Below are positions 26,552 to 35,306 of a stretch of DNA of 64,000 bases, piece after piece. The notes beneath the pieces were generated by a model. The model searched no databases and was not told where the DNA came from. It saw only the letters and a program-made list of their open reading frames with translations. Position 1 is the first letter of the stretch. Each line of letters begins with the position of its first letter. The stretch is from contig NZ_ANFY01000010.1 in assembly GCF_000331225.1 (NCBI RefSeq), positions 96,958 through 160,957 on the forward strand, read 5' to 3'. The position numbers and the translations under genes were made by a program. This DNA comes from Sandarakinorhabdus sp. AAP62 (GTDB lineage Bacteria > Pseudomonadota > Alphaproteobacteria > Sphingomonadales > Sphingomonadaceae).

Positions 26552-28297
26552 CTATTTGCCAGCCCGCTTCAGGCTCCAGTGCACATCGGCGGCCATTTTC
26601 TGGGTGCCGCCGGAAACCACCAGTTGCTGGGTGCGCTGGATGGTGCCGGCGCCATCCACCCACACCGATGGTTCGATGGCCAGCCGGCCGGCACCGCCTT
26701 CCAGCCGCACCTTGAACGCCCAGATTCGGCCCGACGCGGTTTTCAGCAAGGCGCCCATGCCATCGGCGGTGGGGGTGGCCGAAACGCCGGGGCCAAGGTG
26801 AAAGCGCACATCGAAACTGCGTTCGGCGCGGCGGCGCAGCAGGCCGGCCGGCGCCGCCTCGATCAGATCCTCGCCAGCCAGTTCATTGCCATCGGCAGTG
26901 AGGAACAGGCGGCGGCGTACCAGCATGCCGAAGCGCCTGGCATAGCCATTGTGGCTGGTCTCGATCAGATGGCCTTCCACGCTGCTGCGCAGGGCCAGCG
27001 TCACTTCCTCCACCCCGGCGGCCAGCGTGCCATCATCGCGGATGCGGGTGCTGTTGGTGTCGGCAATTACCAGCGTCGAATGGGCCGCCGTGGTCGACAG
27101 GCCCGATGCCAGCGCCGGCGCCAGCGGCGCTTCCAGGCCGCGCACGCCGCCGCAATTGGTGATCAGCCGGTCGGGCCCGTCGCTCATTTCAAAGGCCAAT
27201 GTGCCGGCATGGCCGCTGCTCGACAGGCGGGCCGATGGCGGCGGGCCGGCATCGATCACCACGACACTGCGCCCGGCCGAAAGGCGGTGATAGCCGCTCC
27301 AGCGCCCGCCGCGGCGGATTTCGGTGCCGGTCGCCGTCTTGCGCGACAGCCGCTCCAGCGCTTCGGGCGCGATCACCGCGCCGCCGTGCCAGGCGCCGAT
27401 CTGGCCATCGCCCAGCATCAGCCCACGCAGGGCCGGGGCCAGCCGGGCCAGCGTGTCGGCAAACACCGGTGGCGCACGATTGCCCAGCGCCTCCGGCGCA
27501 TTGGCGGTGAAGATCAGCAGATCGGCCAGCGCCAGCGCATCGACCGGCGCGCGGCTGGCGATGCCGCCATCGGGCAGCACCAGCACCGGCAGCAACTGGT
27601 TCAGACCGGCCAGCGCCGCACTGGCACGCACCTCGCCGCCGGGGATGAGCGTGCCGGCGGCATAAAGCCCGCACAGCGCCCGGGCCTGCGCCAGGCCCTC
27701 GGTGCCGCGCCGGGCGGCGCGATCAAGGTGGCGGGCCCAGGTCGCCATCGCCGACAGCACGGCCGAACGATAGATCTGGTTGGAGGAGGACAGGATCAGC
27801 GGCGCATGGCCCAGCGCCATCAGCAGCCGTGTGCCGGCGAGATCGGCGCGCCAGCCCAGCGCATCATATTCGCCAAAACTGGCCAGCCAGCGTTCGACCA
27901 GATTCTCCGCGGCGCGCTTCGCCGCCTCGCGGTCGGGCAGGATGGCCAGATCGCGCAGCCATTCCCAGCCATGCGCCCATTCCAGCCACTCCGGCGGCGG
28001 ACCGGCTTCGCGGAACGTGATGTCCCGCGTCATCTGCGTGTGGCCGGCGTGGATCAGGCGGCCAGCGACAATGCGTTCGCCAATATGGGGATCGCCCGGC
28101 ACCGGATCGGCGGGAGCCGCCAGCAGTTTCAGCGGGAACCGGCCGCGCAGGCGAAAGCGGTGCAGCGGCGTCGCATAGAGCCGACTGGTCAGCCCCTGGG
28201 CCAGTTTTTCCGTCAGCGACAGTCCGCGATCGCCGCCACCACGGCGCAGGCTGCCGTCCTCATCTTCCAGTTCAGGTTGCGGGGGCGGCTTTGCCAT
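26552..28297 (-). CDS. Heparinase II/III family protein
   Basis: A 581-residue protein of the heparinase II/III group. The N-terminal half is an alpha/alpha-toroid-like domain (EWAHGWEWLRDLAILPDREAAKRAA, and GWRADLAGTRLLMAL). The C-terminal half is beta-rich with typical family blocks (YHRLSAGRSVVVIDAGPPP, then AHSTLVIADTNSTR). No signal peptide is visible, which is odd for a polysaccharide lyase and suggests a cytoplasmic or non-classical role. The start at 28297 overlaps the rpe stop (TGATG) and has a GAAGGGG site. Substrate unknown. Confidence 0.88.
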   Translation of the reverse strand: MAKPPPQPELEDEDGSLRRGGGDRGLSLTEKLAQGLTSRLYATPLHRFRLRGRFPLKLLAAPADPVPGDPHIGERIVAGRLIHAGHTQMTRDITFREAGPPPEWLEWAHGWEWLRDLAILPDREAAKRAAENLVERWLASFGEYDALGWRADLAGTRLLMALGHAPLILSSSNQIYRSAVLSAMATWARHLDRAARRGTEGLAQARALCGLYAAGTLIPGGEVRASAALAGLNQLLPVLVLPDGGIASRAPVDALALADLLIFTANAPEALGNRAPPVFADTLARLAPALRGLMLGDGQIGAWHGGAVIAPEALERLSRKTATGTEIRRGGRWSGYHRLSAGRSVVVIDAGPPPSARLSSSGHAGTLAFEMSDGPDRLITNCGGVRGLEAPLAPALASGLSTTAAHSTLVIADTNSTRIRDDGTLAAGVEEVTLALRSSVEGHLIETSHNGYARRFGMLVRRRLFLTADGNELAGEDLIEAAPAGLLRRRAERSFDVRFHLGPGVSATPTADGMGALLKTASGRIWAFKVRLEGGAGRLAIEPSVWVDGAGTIQRTQQLVVSGGTQKMAADVHWSLKRAGK

Positions 28298-28959
28298 CAA
28301 TGCCCCTTCAGGGCCGCGATATTGGCGGCATAATGCGCCGCGCCGCCCTTGAAGCTGGCGGTGCCGGCAACCAGCACATCGGCCCCGGCGGCCACCACGG
28401 TGGCGGCATTGCCGGCATCCACGCCGCCATCCACTTCCAGGTGAATGCTGCGCCCGCTGTCGTCGATCATGCGCCGCAGGCGTTCGATCTTCTTCAGCTG
28501 GCTGGTGATGAAGCTCTGCCCGCCGAAACCGGGGTTGACGCTCATCACCAGGATGAGGTCGATATCACCCAGCACTTCGGCGACAAGTTCGACCGGGCTG
28601 GCGGGATTGAGCGACACGCCGGCCTTCTTCCCCAATGCCTTGATGCGCTGGACGGTGCGGTGCAGGTGCGGGCCTGCTTCGGGGTGGACGGTCAATAGGT
28701 CGGCGCCGGCTTCGGCAAAGGCTTCCAGATACAGATCAACCGGGCTGATCATCAGATGCACGTCGAACGGCAGGCTGCTGTGCGGGCGCAGCGCCTTCAC
28801 CACGGCGGGGCCAATGGTGATGTTGGGCACGAAATGCCCATCCATCACGTCGACATGGATCCAGTCTGCCCCGGCGGCGCTGATGGCGCGCACTTCTTCG
28901 CCCAAACGCGCGAAATCAGCCGAAAGGATCGACGGGGCAATGCGGACAGGCGGGCTCAT
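28297..28959 (-). CDS. rpe: Ribulose-phosphate 3-epimerase
   Basis: Interconverts ribulose 5-phosphate and xylulose 5-phosphate in the pentose phosphate pathway and the Calvin cycle. At 220 residues it is complete: [17 protein letters not shown], the catalytic [15 protein letters not shown], the [12 protein letters not shown] loop and [28 protein letters not shown]. It is the first gene in the rpe - heparinase-like - purH run. The 83-base gap before it contains an imperfect hairpin. Confidence 0.97.
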   Translation of the reverse strand: MSPPVRIAPSILSADFARLGEEVRAISAAGADWIHVDVMDGHFVPNITIGPAVVKALRPHSSLPFDVHLMISPVDLYLEAFAEAGADLLTVHPEAGPHLHRTVQRIKALGKKAGVSLNPASPVELVAEVLGDIDLILVMSVNPGFGGQSFITSQLKKIERLRRMIDDSGRSIHLEVDGGVDAGNAATVVAAGADVLVAGTASFKGGAAHYAANIAALKGH

Positions 28960-28976
28960 GCCCCGTGCTTAGCAGG

Positions 28977-29008
28977 GCCGGCGCACCCGTGGTAGGGGGC
29001 GCACCGGC
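28977..29008. other. Imperfect hairpin between the TlpA-like gene and rpe
   Basis: GCCGGCGCACCC and GGGCGCACCGGC can pair in about 10 of 12 positions around an 8-base loop. It lies just after the stop of the minus-strand TlpA-like gene. It has no T tract on either side, so it is not a typical intrinsic terminator, though it could slow transcription or protect an mRNA end. Confidence 0.4.
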
Positions 29009-29042
29009 GCATCACCGCAGGCTTCTGTGGATTGATCGCGGC

Positions 29043-30260
29043 TCAGGCTTTGGCGCGCAGCAGCTTCGTCACCGTCTCGTCGAATTCGCGCTTCACCTTC
29101 TCGCTCAGCGCGCCCGTCGCCGGCCCGGCCCAGCCCACATGCACTTCCTTCACCCGGCCATCGCGGCCGATGAAGATGGTGCTCGGCCACACTTTCACCG
29201 GGGCCAGATCGCCCAGCACCTTCTTGGTGTCCTCGGCGTTGGGCTGGCCGCCATAGACCATGGGATAGGGCAGCTTGTACCGCGTCCGGAAGCTGGTGAT
29301 CTGGCGCATGGCACGGGCCTGATCGGTGCCATATTCGAACTGCAGACCAATGAATTCCAGCCCTTCTTTCTGCCGCCGCGCGGCATAGGGGCCAAGGAAA
29401 ATGGCTTCGTCGTGGCAATTGGGGCACCAGGCACCGCCCAGCGTGATCACCACCACCTTGCCCTTGTAGCGGGCGTCATTCAGGCTGATCATCTGGCCTT
29501 CGGGCGTGGGCAGACGGAACGAGAGCTTCTCGCCGCCGGGCGCTTCGACCAGCACGGCGTTCATCGTCGCCTGCTTTTCCTTCCTGGCTTCCCACGGATT
29601 GCCGGTGGGCCGGCTGGTGGCTGCGAACGACGCGCCCTTCAGCGTGTCGCCGGCCAGCGTGCCCTGCCACAGGCTGGTGAAGCTGCCATCGAAGGTGGAA
29701 AGCTTGAGCTGATTGCCGTTCAGTTCGCCCGACAGATAGCGCATGTCGCCGGTGGGCAGCTGCACCGTGCCCGATACCTGGGAACCCACCTGCTTCAGCA
29801 GCACCAGCCCCTTCACCTTGTTGTCGCCATAGGTGAGGTTCCAGCGGCCGGTCACATTGCCGGCTGGCTTCACCGCGCCGGGGCTGAAGCGCCAGGCACC
29901 GCGCTGGGCGCGGGCCGGCAGGGTCACGGTGCCGGTGGCGCGCAACACGGTGGCGGTGCCGGAAAGCGTGTCGTTGCCGGCGGCCTTCAGCTCCAGCCGG
30001 CTGTTGTAACTGGGGAAGATCAGCGTGATGCTGTCCGCGCTCACCTGCACCTGTTCGACCTTCAGCCGTTCCGGCGCGTTGACCAGCCACGCTTGTGGCC
30101 CGGTCTTGCCTTCGCGCACGTCCAGCGTGAACGGCAGCGGCCCGCCGGGGTGGCCATCAAAGCTGACGCGCCATTGGCCATAAAGGCCGGCGGCAAGCGC
30201 TTGCGAAGCGGTGAGGCCGGCGATCAGGCCGGCGGCGAACAGGGTGCGAAATTTTGCCAT
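29043..30260 (-). CDS. Exported TlpA-like thioredoxin with large beta-rich N-terminal region
   Basis: A 405-residue exported protein. After a signal peptide (ending near ASQALA) comes a beta-rich region of about 220 residues without a motif I recognise, then a TlpA/ResA-type thioredoxin domain with WCPNC after VVITLGGAWCP. The C terminus FIGRDGRVKEVHVGWAGPATG is typical of this fold. It probably acts as a periplasmic thiol reductase. Start choice: two ATGs in a row follow GAGGGGG; 30260 has the better spacing (30263 is the other). It lies 75 bases downstream of a J-domain gene. Confidence 0.85.
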   Translation of the reverse strand: MAKFRTLFAAGLIAGLTASQALAAGLYGQWRVSFDGHPGGPLPFTLDVREGKTGPQAWLVNAPERLKVEQVQVSADSITLIFPSYNSRLELKAAGNDTLSGTATVLRATGTVTLPARAQRGAWRFSPGAVKPAGNVTGRWNLTYGDNKVKGLVLLKQVGSQVSGTVQLPTGDMRYLSGELNGNQLKLSTFDGSFTSLWQGTLAGDTLKGASFAATSRPTGNPWEARKEKQATMNAVLVEAPGGEKLSFRLPTPEGQMISLNDARYKGKVVVITLGGAWCPNCHDEAIFLGPYAARRQKEGLEFIGLQFEYGTDQARAMRQITSFRTRYKLPYPMVYGGQPNAEDTKKVLGDLAPVKVWPSTIFIGRDGRVKEVHVGWAGPATGALSEKVKREFDETVTKLLRAKA

Positions 30261-30335
30261 CATGATCCCCCTCAAACTATTTTGGCCGGTTTTGCTCAAC
30301 CCCGGCTTTTCTTGTCCTTGCCAAAGTTGGGCTTT

Positions 30336-30881
30336 CTAACGTGCATCGCGTTCGGCTGCCTGCGCGCGCGCCACATCGGCGGCCTGCAGCACCGCCCAGG
30401 CTGCCTGCACGGCGCGGAATCGCTCCGCGGCTTCCGGGCTGGTGCCGGCCACATCGGGGTGGCTGGCCTTGGCCGCCGTGCGCCACGCCGCCTTGATCAC
30501 CTCGGCGCTGGCGTCGGCGTCCAGCCCCAGCACTTTCAACGCATCCAGTTCGGCGCGGCTGCGGCTGCCATCGCCTTCGCCGCCCCATTCCCAGTGGCTG
30601 GCGCGGCGATAGTTGCGCTGCCGGTCTTCGGATGCGGCGCGGGCGGCAGCTTCTTCCGGCGTCAGCCCGCGGAAATAATCCCAGCCGGCATTATATTCGG
30701 CGGCATGCGCCTGGCAGAACATCCAGCGTTCCGGGCTGTTGGGGGCCTTTGGGGCAGGGCGATCGCCCACGTTGGTGCAGCCATCGCGGTCGCACAGGCG
30801 CACGGTGGTGGCGGCGCGTTCAGCGCCATAATCCCGCCAGCGCGGGAACCCCCAATCATCGTTGCGCCGCTGTTTTGGCAC
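30336..30881 (-). CDS. J-domain protein with N-terminal Cys/His cluster
   Basis: A 181-residue cytoplasmic protein with the J domain at its C terminus, the reverse of classical DnaJ. The J domain shows ALKVLGLDADASAEVIKAAWR and the HPD motif (SHPDVAG) that stimulates DnaK. The N-terminal half carries CDRDGCTN ... MFCQAHAAEYN, a CxxxxC ... CxxH pattern that could bind zinc. The GTG at 30881 has AGGAG at workable spacing and gives MPKQRRNDDWGFPRWRDYG; a TTG six codons earlier is the alternative. Its partner and substrates are unknown. Confidence 0.85.
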   Translation of the reverse strand: MPKQRRNDDWGFPRWRDYGAERAATTVRLCDRDGCTNVGDRPAPKAPNSPERWMFCQAHAAEYNAGWDYFRGLTPEEAAARAASEDRQRNYRRASHWEWGGEGDGSRSRAELDALKVLGLDADASAEVIKAAWRTAAKASHPDVAGTSPEAAERFRAVQAAWAVLQAADVARAQAAERDAR

Positions 30882-30966
30882 CGGGTCGCTGCTCCTCAAA
30901 CCTTGCTTCTATGCCATCCCGGCCCGGCTTGCGAGTCTGGACGGCGTGTCGGCAAATGGGCAATGC

Positions 30967-32217
30967 ATGTGGCAGATGCTCGATCTGTTGACCACGCGGC
31001 GCTTTGGCCCCCTGTTTGCCACGCAGTTTCTGGGCGCGTTCAACGACAATCTGTTCCGCACGGCGTTGGTGTTCATCGTGGCCTATGATGTGGCGGCGGC
31101 CGATCCGAAACGGGCGGCGCTGCTGGCTTCGGCGGCGGCCGGCCTGTTCATCCTGCCCTATTTCCTGTTCTCCGGCGTCGCCGGTTCGCTGTCCGACGCG
31201 CGCGACAAGGCGGCGATCTGCCGGCTGGTGAAACTGTCCGAAATCGCCTTCATGGCGCTGGGCTGGGCGGCGCTGTGGCTGGGATCACTGCCGCTGGCGC
31301 TCGCTGTGGTGTTCCTGATGGGCTGCCATTCCACGCTGTTCGGGCCGGTGAAATATGCCATCCTGCCCCAGCATCTGAAAGCCGAAGAGCTGCTCGCCGG
31401 CACCGGCATGGTGGAGGCGGCAACCTTCGTGGCCATCCTGCTCGGCCAGGTTGCCGGTGGCCTGTTGGCAACACGGGCGGTGGGCCCGGTGGCGCTGGCC
31501 ATTGCCGCCCTGGGCTGGCTTGCATCGCGCTCCATCCCGCCGGCGCCGCCCGAGCCTGATCGCCTGATCAACTGGAACCCGATTTCCAGCAGCCGTGCGG
31601 CCCTGGGCCATGCCTTTGCCAATCGCCGGCTGCTGATCGCCACGCTGGCGATCTCGTGGTTCTGGGCGCTGGGCGCGGTCTACACCAGCCAGTTCGTGCC
31701 GCTGGCCAGGAACGACATGGGCGCAACCGAGGAAGTTGCCACGATTTTCCTGGCGGCTTTTTCGGTGGGAATCGCGGCAGGGTCGGTGGCTGTCGGTCGC
31801 TGGCTCAAGGGCCGCATCTCCACGCGGCTGTGCGCCGCCGCCGGGCTGGCGATGGCGCTGGCGGGCCTTGATCTGTGGTTTGCCATCCCGGCCGCAGGCG
31901 CTGCCCCCAAGGATGTCGCCAGCTTCTTTGCCGCTGCCGCCGGCTGGCGCGTGCTGGCCGATCTCACGGCGCTGGCGCTGGCGGGCGGGGTGTTCTCGGT
32001 GCCGCTCTATGCCGTGCTGCAAACCGCTGGTGAAGCAGGCGCACGGGCCAGCGCCATCGCGGCCAACAACATCATCAACAGCCTGTTCCAGGTATCGGCC
32101 GTGCTGGCGGCAGGCGCGGCGGTGGGGGCCGGGCTGGGCGTACCGCTGGTGCTGATGCTGTCCGGGCTTACGGTGCTGCTGCTGCTGCCGGCGCTGCACC
32201 GGCTGGACCGGGCATAG
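30967..32217 (+). CDS. MFS transporter, LplT-like (lysophospholipid-type)
   Basis: A 416-residue twelve-helix MFS protein. The N terminus FGPLFATQFLGAFNDNLFRTAL is the signature of the LplT/Aas-associated group that flips lysophospholipids across the inner membrane, and GCHSTLFGPVKYAILPQHL is the typical second conserved loop. In many proteobacteria this protein is fused to, or next to, an acyltransferase/acyl-ACP synthetase; neither is present here. The start ATG at 30967 opens a short cytoplasmic tail. The 3' end overlaps the convergent cytochrome gene by 50 bases. Confidence 0.87.
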   Translation: MWQMLDLLTTRRFGPLFATQFLGAFNDNLFRTALVFIVAYDVAAADPKRAALLASAAAGLFILPYFLFSGVAGSLSDARDKAAICRLVKLSEIAFMALGWAALWLGSLPLALAVVFLMGCHSTLFGPVKYAILPQHLKAEELLAGTGMVEAATFVAILLGQVAGGLLATRAVGPVALAIAALGWLASRSIPPAPPEPDRLINWNPISSSRAALGHAFANRRLLIATLAISWFWALGAVYTSQFVPLARNDMGATEEVATIFLAAFSVGIAAGSVAVGRWLKGRISTRLCAAAGLAMALAGLDLWFAIPAAGAAPKDVASFFAAAAGWRVLADLTALALAGGVFSVPLYAVLQTAGEAGARASAIAANNIINSLFQVSAVLAAGAAVGAGLGVPLVLMLSGLTVLLLLPALHRLDRA

Positions 32218-33211
32218 CAGCGATCCACTTGCGGATCAGGTCCACGCCTTCATCATGGGCCAGCGCCCGGCCAAATTGCGGCATCATGATGCCAGGTTCC
32301 GAGGCGGTCATGCGGTGCAGCAGGATGGATTTTTCGGGCTGGCCGGGCAGGATAGAAAATTCATGCCCGCCCGAACCGCGACCGGCGGCGACTGGCCGTT
32401 TCAGCACGCCCAGATGCGCCGGCATGGTTTCTTCGGGGACAAGATAAAGGCCGGAGTTGGAGGCAAAGCCGCCTCGACTGTGGCAGTGGCCGCAGTTGAC
32501 GGCGAGATAGGCGCGGGCGCGGGCGTCGATCGGTTCGGCTGCATCATCCCACTTGGCCAGCCTTGGCCAGCCGGCGGCGGGCAGCCCGGTCAGCCGGCCC
32601 GATGCGGCCCAGGTCATCAGCTGGTTGGTGCCATGGCCGCCATTCAGATTGCCCGCTGTCGGTCCGATCGGCGTGATCGCCTCGCCGTCCTGGTGGCAGG
32701 TCTTGCACTGGTTCTGGTTGGGCACGGCATAATCAATGGCCTGGGCGCGGCCCGCCTTGTTGATGAACTGCACCGGCACCTTCACGCCAGCGCGCTTCAG
32801 CACCGCGCCGCCGTCCTGCTCGACATAGCTCAAGGCCACCCAGCCGGCCGGACGGTGGATCAACAGGCGCGTCTCGATGGCGCGCAGGTTCTTGGTGGGC
32901 TGGCGCAAATCAGCCGGGAAGGCGAAGCGCTTGACCAGCACGGTCCCGACCGGGAAGGCCAGCGCGCCCGACGCGCGATATTCGGCCCTGGTGCCCGGCG
33001 GCAGCCAGGCAAAGCGGAATTTTTCCGCGTGATCCGAAAACAGCGGCGTGTTGAGCGTATAAGGCTGCACTCCCGGCGCGGGCCGACCGGCGGCATCGAA
33101 CAGGCCATAATCAGCCAGCTTCGGGGCGTCTGTCGCCATCAGCAGATCGCTGCGCACGCCGGGCGCAGGCGCTGCCCCCAGCAACAGCAGCGCCGCCCAG
33201 ATTCGTCTCAC
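32168..33211 (-). CDS. SO2930-type diheme cytochrome c (exported)
   Basis: A 347-residue exported cytochrome with two CxxCH heme sites: CKTCH in NQNQCKTCHQDGEAITP and CGHCH in LAVNCGHCHSRGG. A signal peptide of about 21 residues begins the protein. The beta-rich region between (ALSYVEQDGGAVLKRAGVKV, etc.) matches the SO2930 group of Shewanella-like cytochromes, whose role is unknown. It starts with GTG at 33211, overlapping the stop of the beta-helix gene in a GTGA junction, so the two are probably made together. It may transfer electrons to or from the partner protein. Confidence 0.87.
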   Translation of the reverse strand: MRRIWAALLLLGAAPAPGVRSDLLMATDAPKLADYGLFDAAGRPAPGVQPYTLNTPLFSDHAEKFRFAWLPPGTRAEYRASGALAFPVGTVLVKRFAFPADLRQPTKNLRAIETRLLIHRPAGWVALSYVEQDGGAVLKRAGVKVPVQFINKAGRAQAIDYAVPNQNQCKTCHQDGEAITPIGPTAGNLNGGHGTNQLMTWAASGRLTGLPAAGWPRLAKWDDAAEPIDARARAYLAVNCGHCHSRGGFASNSGLYLVPEETMPAHLGVLKRPVAAGRGSGGHEFSILPGQPEKSILLHRMTASEPGIMMPQFGRALAHDEGVDLIRKWIAAMPGPAGAAPAAAAAP

Positions 33212-34425
33212 TTGGCGCGCGCCTCCAGGGCGGCCGGCAGCACGATCGCCGCGCGATCGGCGGTCAGCCTGGTCGCTGCCAGCGGCGCCGGCCTGGCCTG
33301 GGCCGCCGGCGTGCCTTGCAGGCCAAGGTTCAGGGTGATGCCCGGCGCGTCGCTGGCGATGCCGCCGTCGGCGGATTTCTCGCCGCCGCCCGGCACATTA
33401 TAGCGGGTGACGCCATCCCACATCACCGGCGGCAGCGTGCCGCCCACCGCTGCGGCGATCTCCTTGCCGCCAGCAAAGCTGGGGGATTTGCCATTGTTCA
33501 TGAAGTGATTGCCGGCAATGGCAACGGCCCGTGGCAGCGGATTGTAGGCCTTGTCGGTGAAGGCCTGGGTATAGGCGACGACCATCACGGCGCTGCCGTT
33601 GTTGCCCATGACATGATTGCCCGTCACCATCACGTTGGCGTTGGCCATTACCATGATGCCGGTGCCCGATGGCACGCCCGCCACGATATTGCCGGGCGCG
33701 GCAAAATTGACATGATTGTTGTCGATCACCTGGTTGTTCACCAGCTTCACGTTGCGACCGCCCTGTTGCGGCAGATCGGGCAGATCGAACACCAGGATGC
33801 CGCCGGCATTGTTGGTGGCGGTGTTGCCCACCACATCGGCATCATAGCTGTTCTCGATCTCGATGCCGGCAACGTTCATTTCAGCGCGGCTGTTCCGCAC
33901 GATGATGTTCTGCGACTGGCCAACATAGATGCCGGCGTCGGACGCGCCCTTCACCACCGAGCGGTCGATCAGCACGTTCTTCGAGGAAACCGGATACAGG
34001 CCATAGGCGCCGTTGGTGGATTTCGGCCCGCCGGTCCATTCCACCCGCAGGTTGACCAGCGCGATACCGTCGCTGCCCTTGGATTTCACCCCGTTGCCGG
34101 CGGCGTTTTCGATGCCCAGATCGCGCACCACCACATTGTCCGACGTGATCAACAGGCCCTCACCGGCGACTTTCTGGGCGGTGAAATCCAATATGGTCTT
34201 GTCTGGCCCGTCGCCCTTCACGGTCACGCCATCGACATCCAGTGACAGGCCATCGGCGAGCGCATAGCGCCCGGCGGCGATATGCACCGTGTCACCCGGC
34301 TGCGCTTCGATCAGCGCCGTCTGCAACTTTTCCTGCGCGTTGCCGCCCGGCCCGACATGGATCATCTTGGCCTGCGCCAGGCTGGAGCCGCCCAGCAATG
34401 CTGCAATCAGAAGCGCCGTGCGCAT
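33208..34425 (-). CDS. Exported parallel beta-helix protein, partner of the diheme cytochrome
   Basis: A 405-residue exported protein with a right-handed parallel beta-helix. After a signal peptide (MRTALLIAALLGGSSLAQA) come repeated rungs rich in N and V, such as NVVVRDLGIENAAGNGV, NIIVRNSRAEMNVAGIEIEN and NVMVTGNHVMGNNGSAVMV. Beta-helix proteins of this kind are often sugar lyases or surface proteins, but no catalytic motif is clear. ATG 34425 follows GGAAGGA, and an upstream extension of 20 codons was dropped. It is translationally coupled to the diheme cytochrome. Confidence 0.87.
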   Translation of the reverse strand: MRTALLIAALLGGSSLAQAKMIHVGPGGNAQEKLQTALIEAQPGDTVHIAAGRYALADGLSLDVDGVTVKGDGPDKTILDFTAQKVAGEGLLITSDNVVVRDLGIENAAGNGVKSKGSDGIALVNLRVEWTGGPKSTNGAYGLYPVSSKNVLIDRSVVKGASDAGIYVGQSQNIIVRNSRAEMNVAGIEIENSYDADVVGNTATNNAGGILVFDLPDLPQQGGRNVKLVNNQVIDNNHVNFAAPGNIVAGVPSGTGIMVMANANVMVTGNHVMGNNGSAVMVVAYTQAFTDKAYNPLPRAVAIAGNHFMNNGKSPSFAGGKEIAAAVGGTLPPVMWDGVTRYNVPGGGEKSADGGIASDAPGITLNLGLQGTPAAQARPAPLAATRLTADRAAIVLPAALEARAK

Positions 34426-34556
34426 GTGAAGATCCTTCCCCGGTCTTGTCGTTGTGCCTGACTTTCCGCCCTTCTGCCTTGCCACTCAACCCCTGAATTC
34501 GTCCGGTTAACGCCCATTTATCGCATTGGTCGCGGGGCTTTGGTATCGATGCAACC

Positions 34557-35306
34557 ATGCACGCACCGATTCCCGCCTTGCAGATCCATGGCCTTGCCAA
34601 GGCCTTCGAAGGCTTTCAGGCGGTCAATGGCCTCGATCTCGTGGTGCCGGCTGGCCAGATCTATGCCTTGCTTGGCCCCAATGGCGCCGGCAAGACGACG
34701 ACGCTGCGCATGGTCACCGGGCTGGCCCGGCCCGACGCCGGGGAGATCAGCGTGTTCGGGGTGGATGCGCTGGCCGATCCGATCGCCGCGAAGCGCCTGA
34801 TTGCCTGGCTTCCCGACGAGCCGTTGCTGTACGACAAGCTGACGCCGATCGAATATCTCGCCTTCATTGCCGGCCTGTGGAACGTGCCGGCCGCCGAGGC
34901 GGAACCGCGCGCCGAAGCCTTGCTGCAGCGCCTGACCCTGTGGGACAAGCGCGACATCCGCTGCGAAGGCTTCTCGCGCGGCATGAAGCAGAAACTGGCG
35001 CTGGCCGGCGCGTTGATCCACGAACCGCGCCTGCTCATCCTCGATGAACCGTTGACCGGGCTTGATGCCGCAGCCGCCCGTTCGGTGAAGGATATCCTGC
35101 TGGAACAGGTCGCGGCCGGCGGCACGGTGATCCTGACGACGCACATCCTGGAAGTGGCCGAACGGATTGCCCAGCGCATCGGCATCATCCGCGCTGGCCG
35201 GATGGTGGCCGAAGGCAGCATGGCGGAGCTGTCCGCAGGCCGGGCCGAGGGCACCACACTCGAACAATTGTTCCTGGAACTGGCGGAGGCGCCAGTCGCC
35301 GCATGA
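34557..35306 (+). CDS. ABC exporter ATPase
   Basis: A 249-residue ABC ATPase with Walker A GPNGAGKTTTLRMVTG, Q-loop region, signature (CEGFSRGMKQKLALAGAL, a variant of LSGGQ), Walker B LLILDEPLTGLDA and the H-loop (LTTHILEVAER). It forms an exporter with the permease that begins inside its stop codon (ATGA). The signature FSRGM instead of LSGGQ is common in ABC-2 exporters of bacteria. Substrate unknown. Confidence 0.92.
   Translation: MHAPIPALQIHGLAKAFEGFQAVNGLDLVVPAGQIYALLGPNGAGKTTTLRMVTGLARPDAGEISVFGVDALADPIAAKRLIAWLPDEPLLYDKLTPIEYLAFIAGLWNVPAAEAEPRAEALLQRLTLWDKRDIRCEGFSRGMKQKLALAGALIHEPRLLILDEPLTGLDAAAARSVKDILLEQVAAGGTVILTTHILEVAERIAQRIGIIRAGRMVAEGSMAELSAGRAEGTTLEQLFLELAEAPVAA

Noticed and set aside
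28977..29008. Intrinsic terminator between the TlpA-like gene and rpe
   Set aside because: The hairpin has no T tract on either strand; kept only as a low-confidence structure.
32168..33211. A third heme site in the cytochrome
   Set aside because: Only two CxxCH motifs can be found in the translation.
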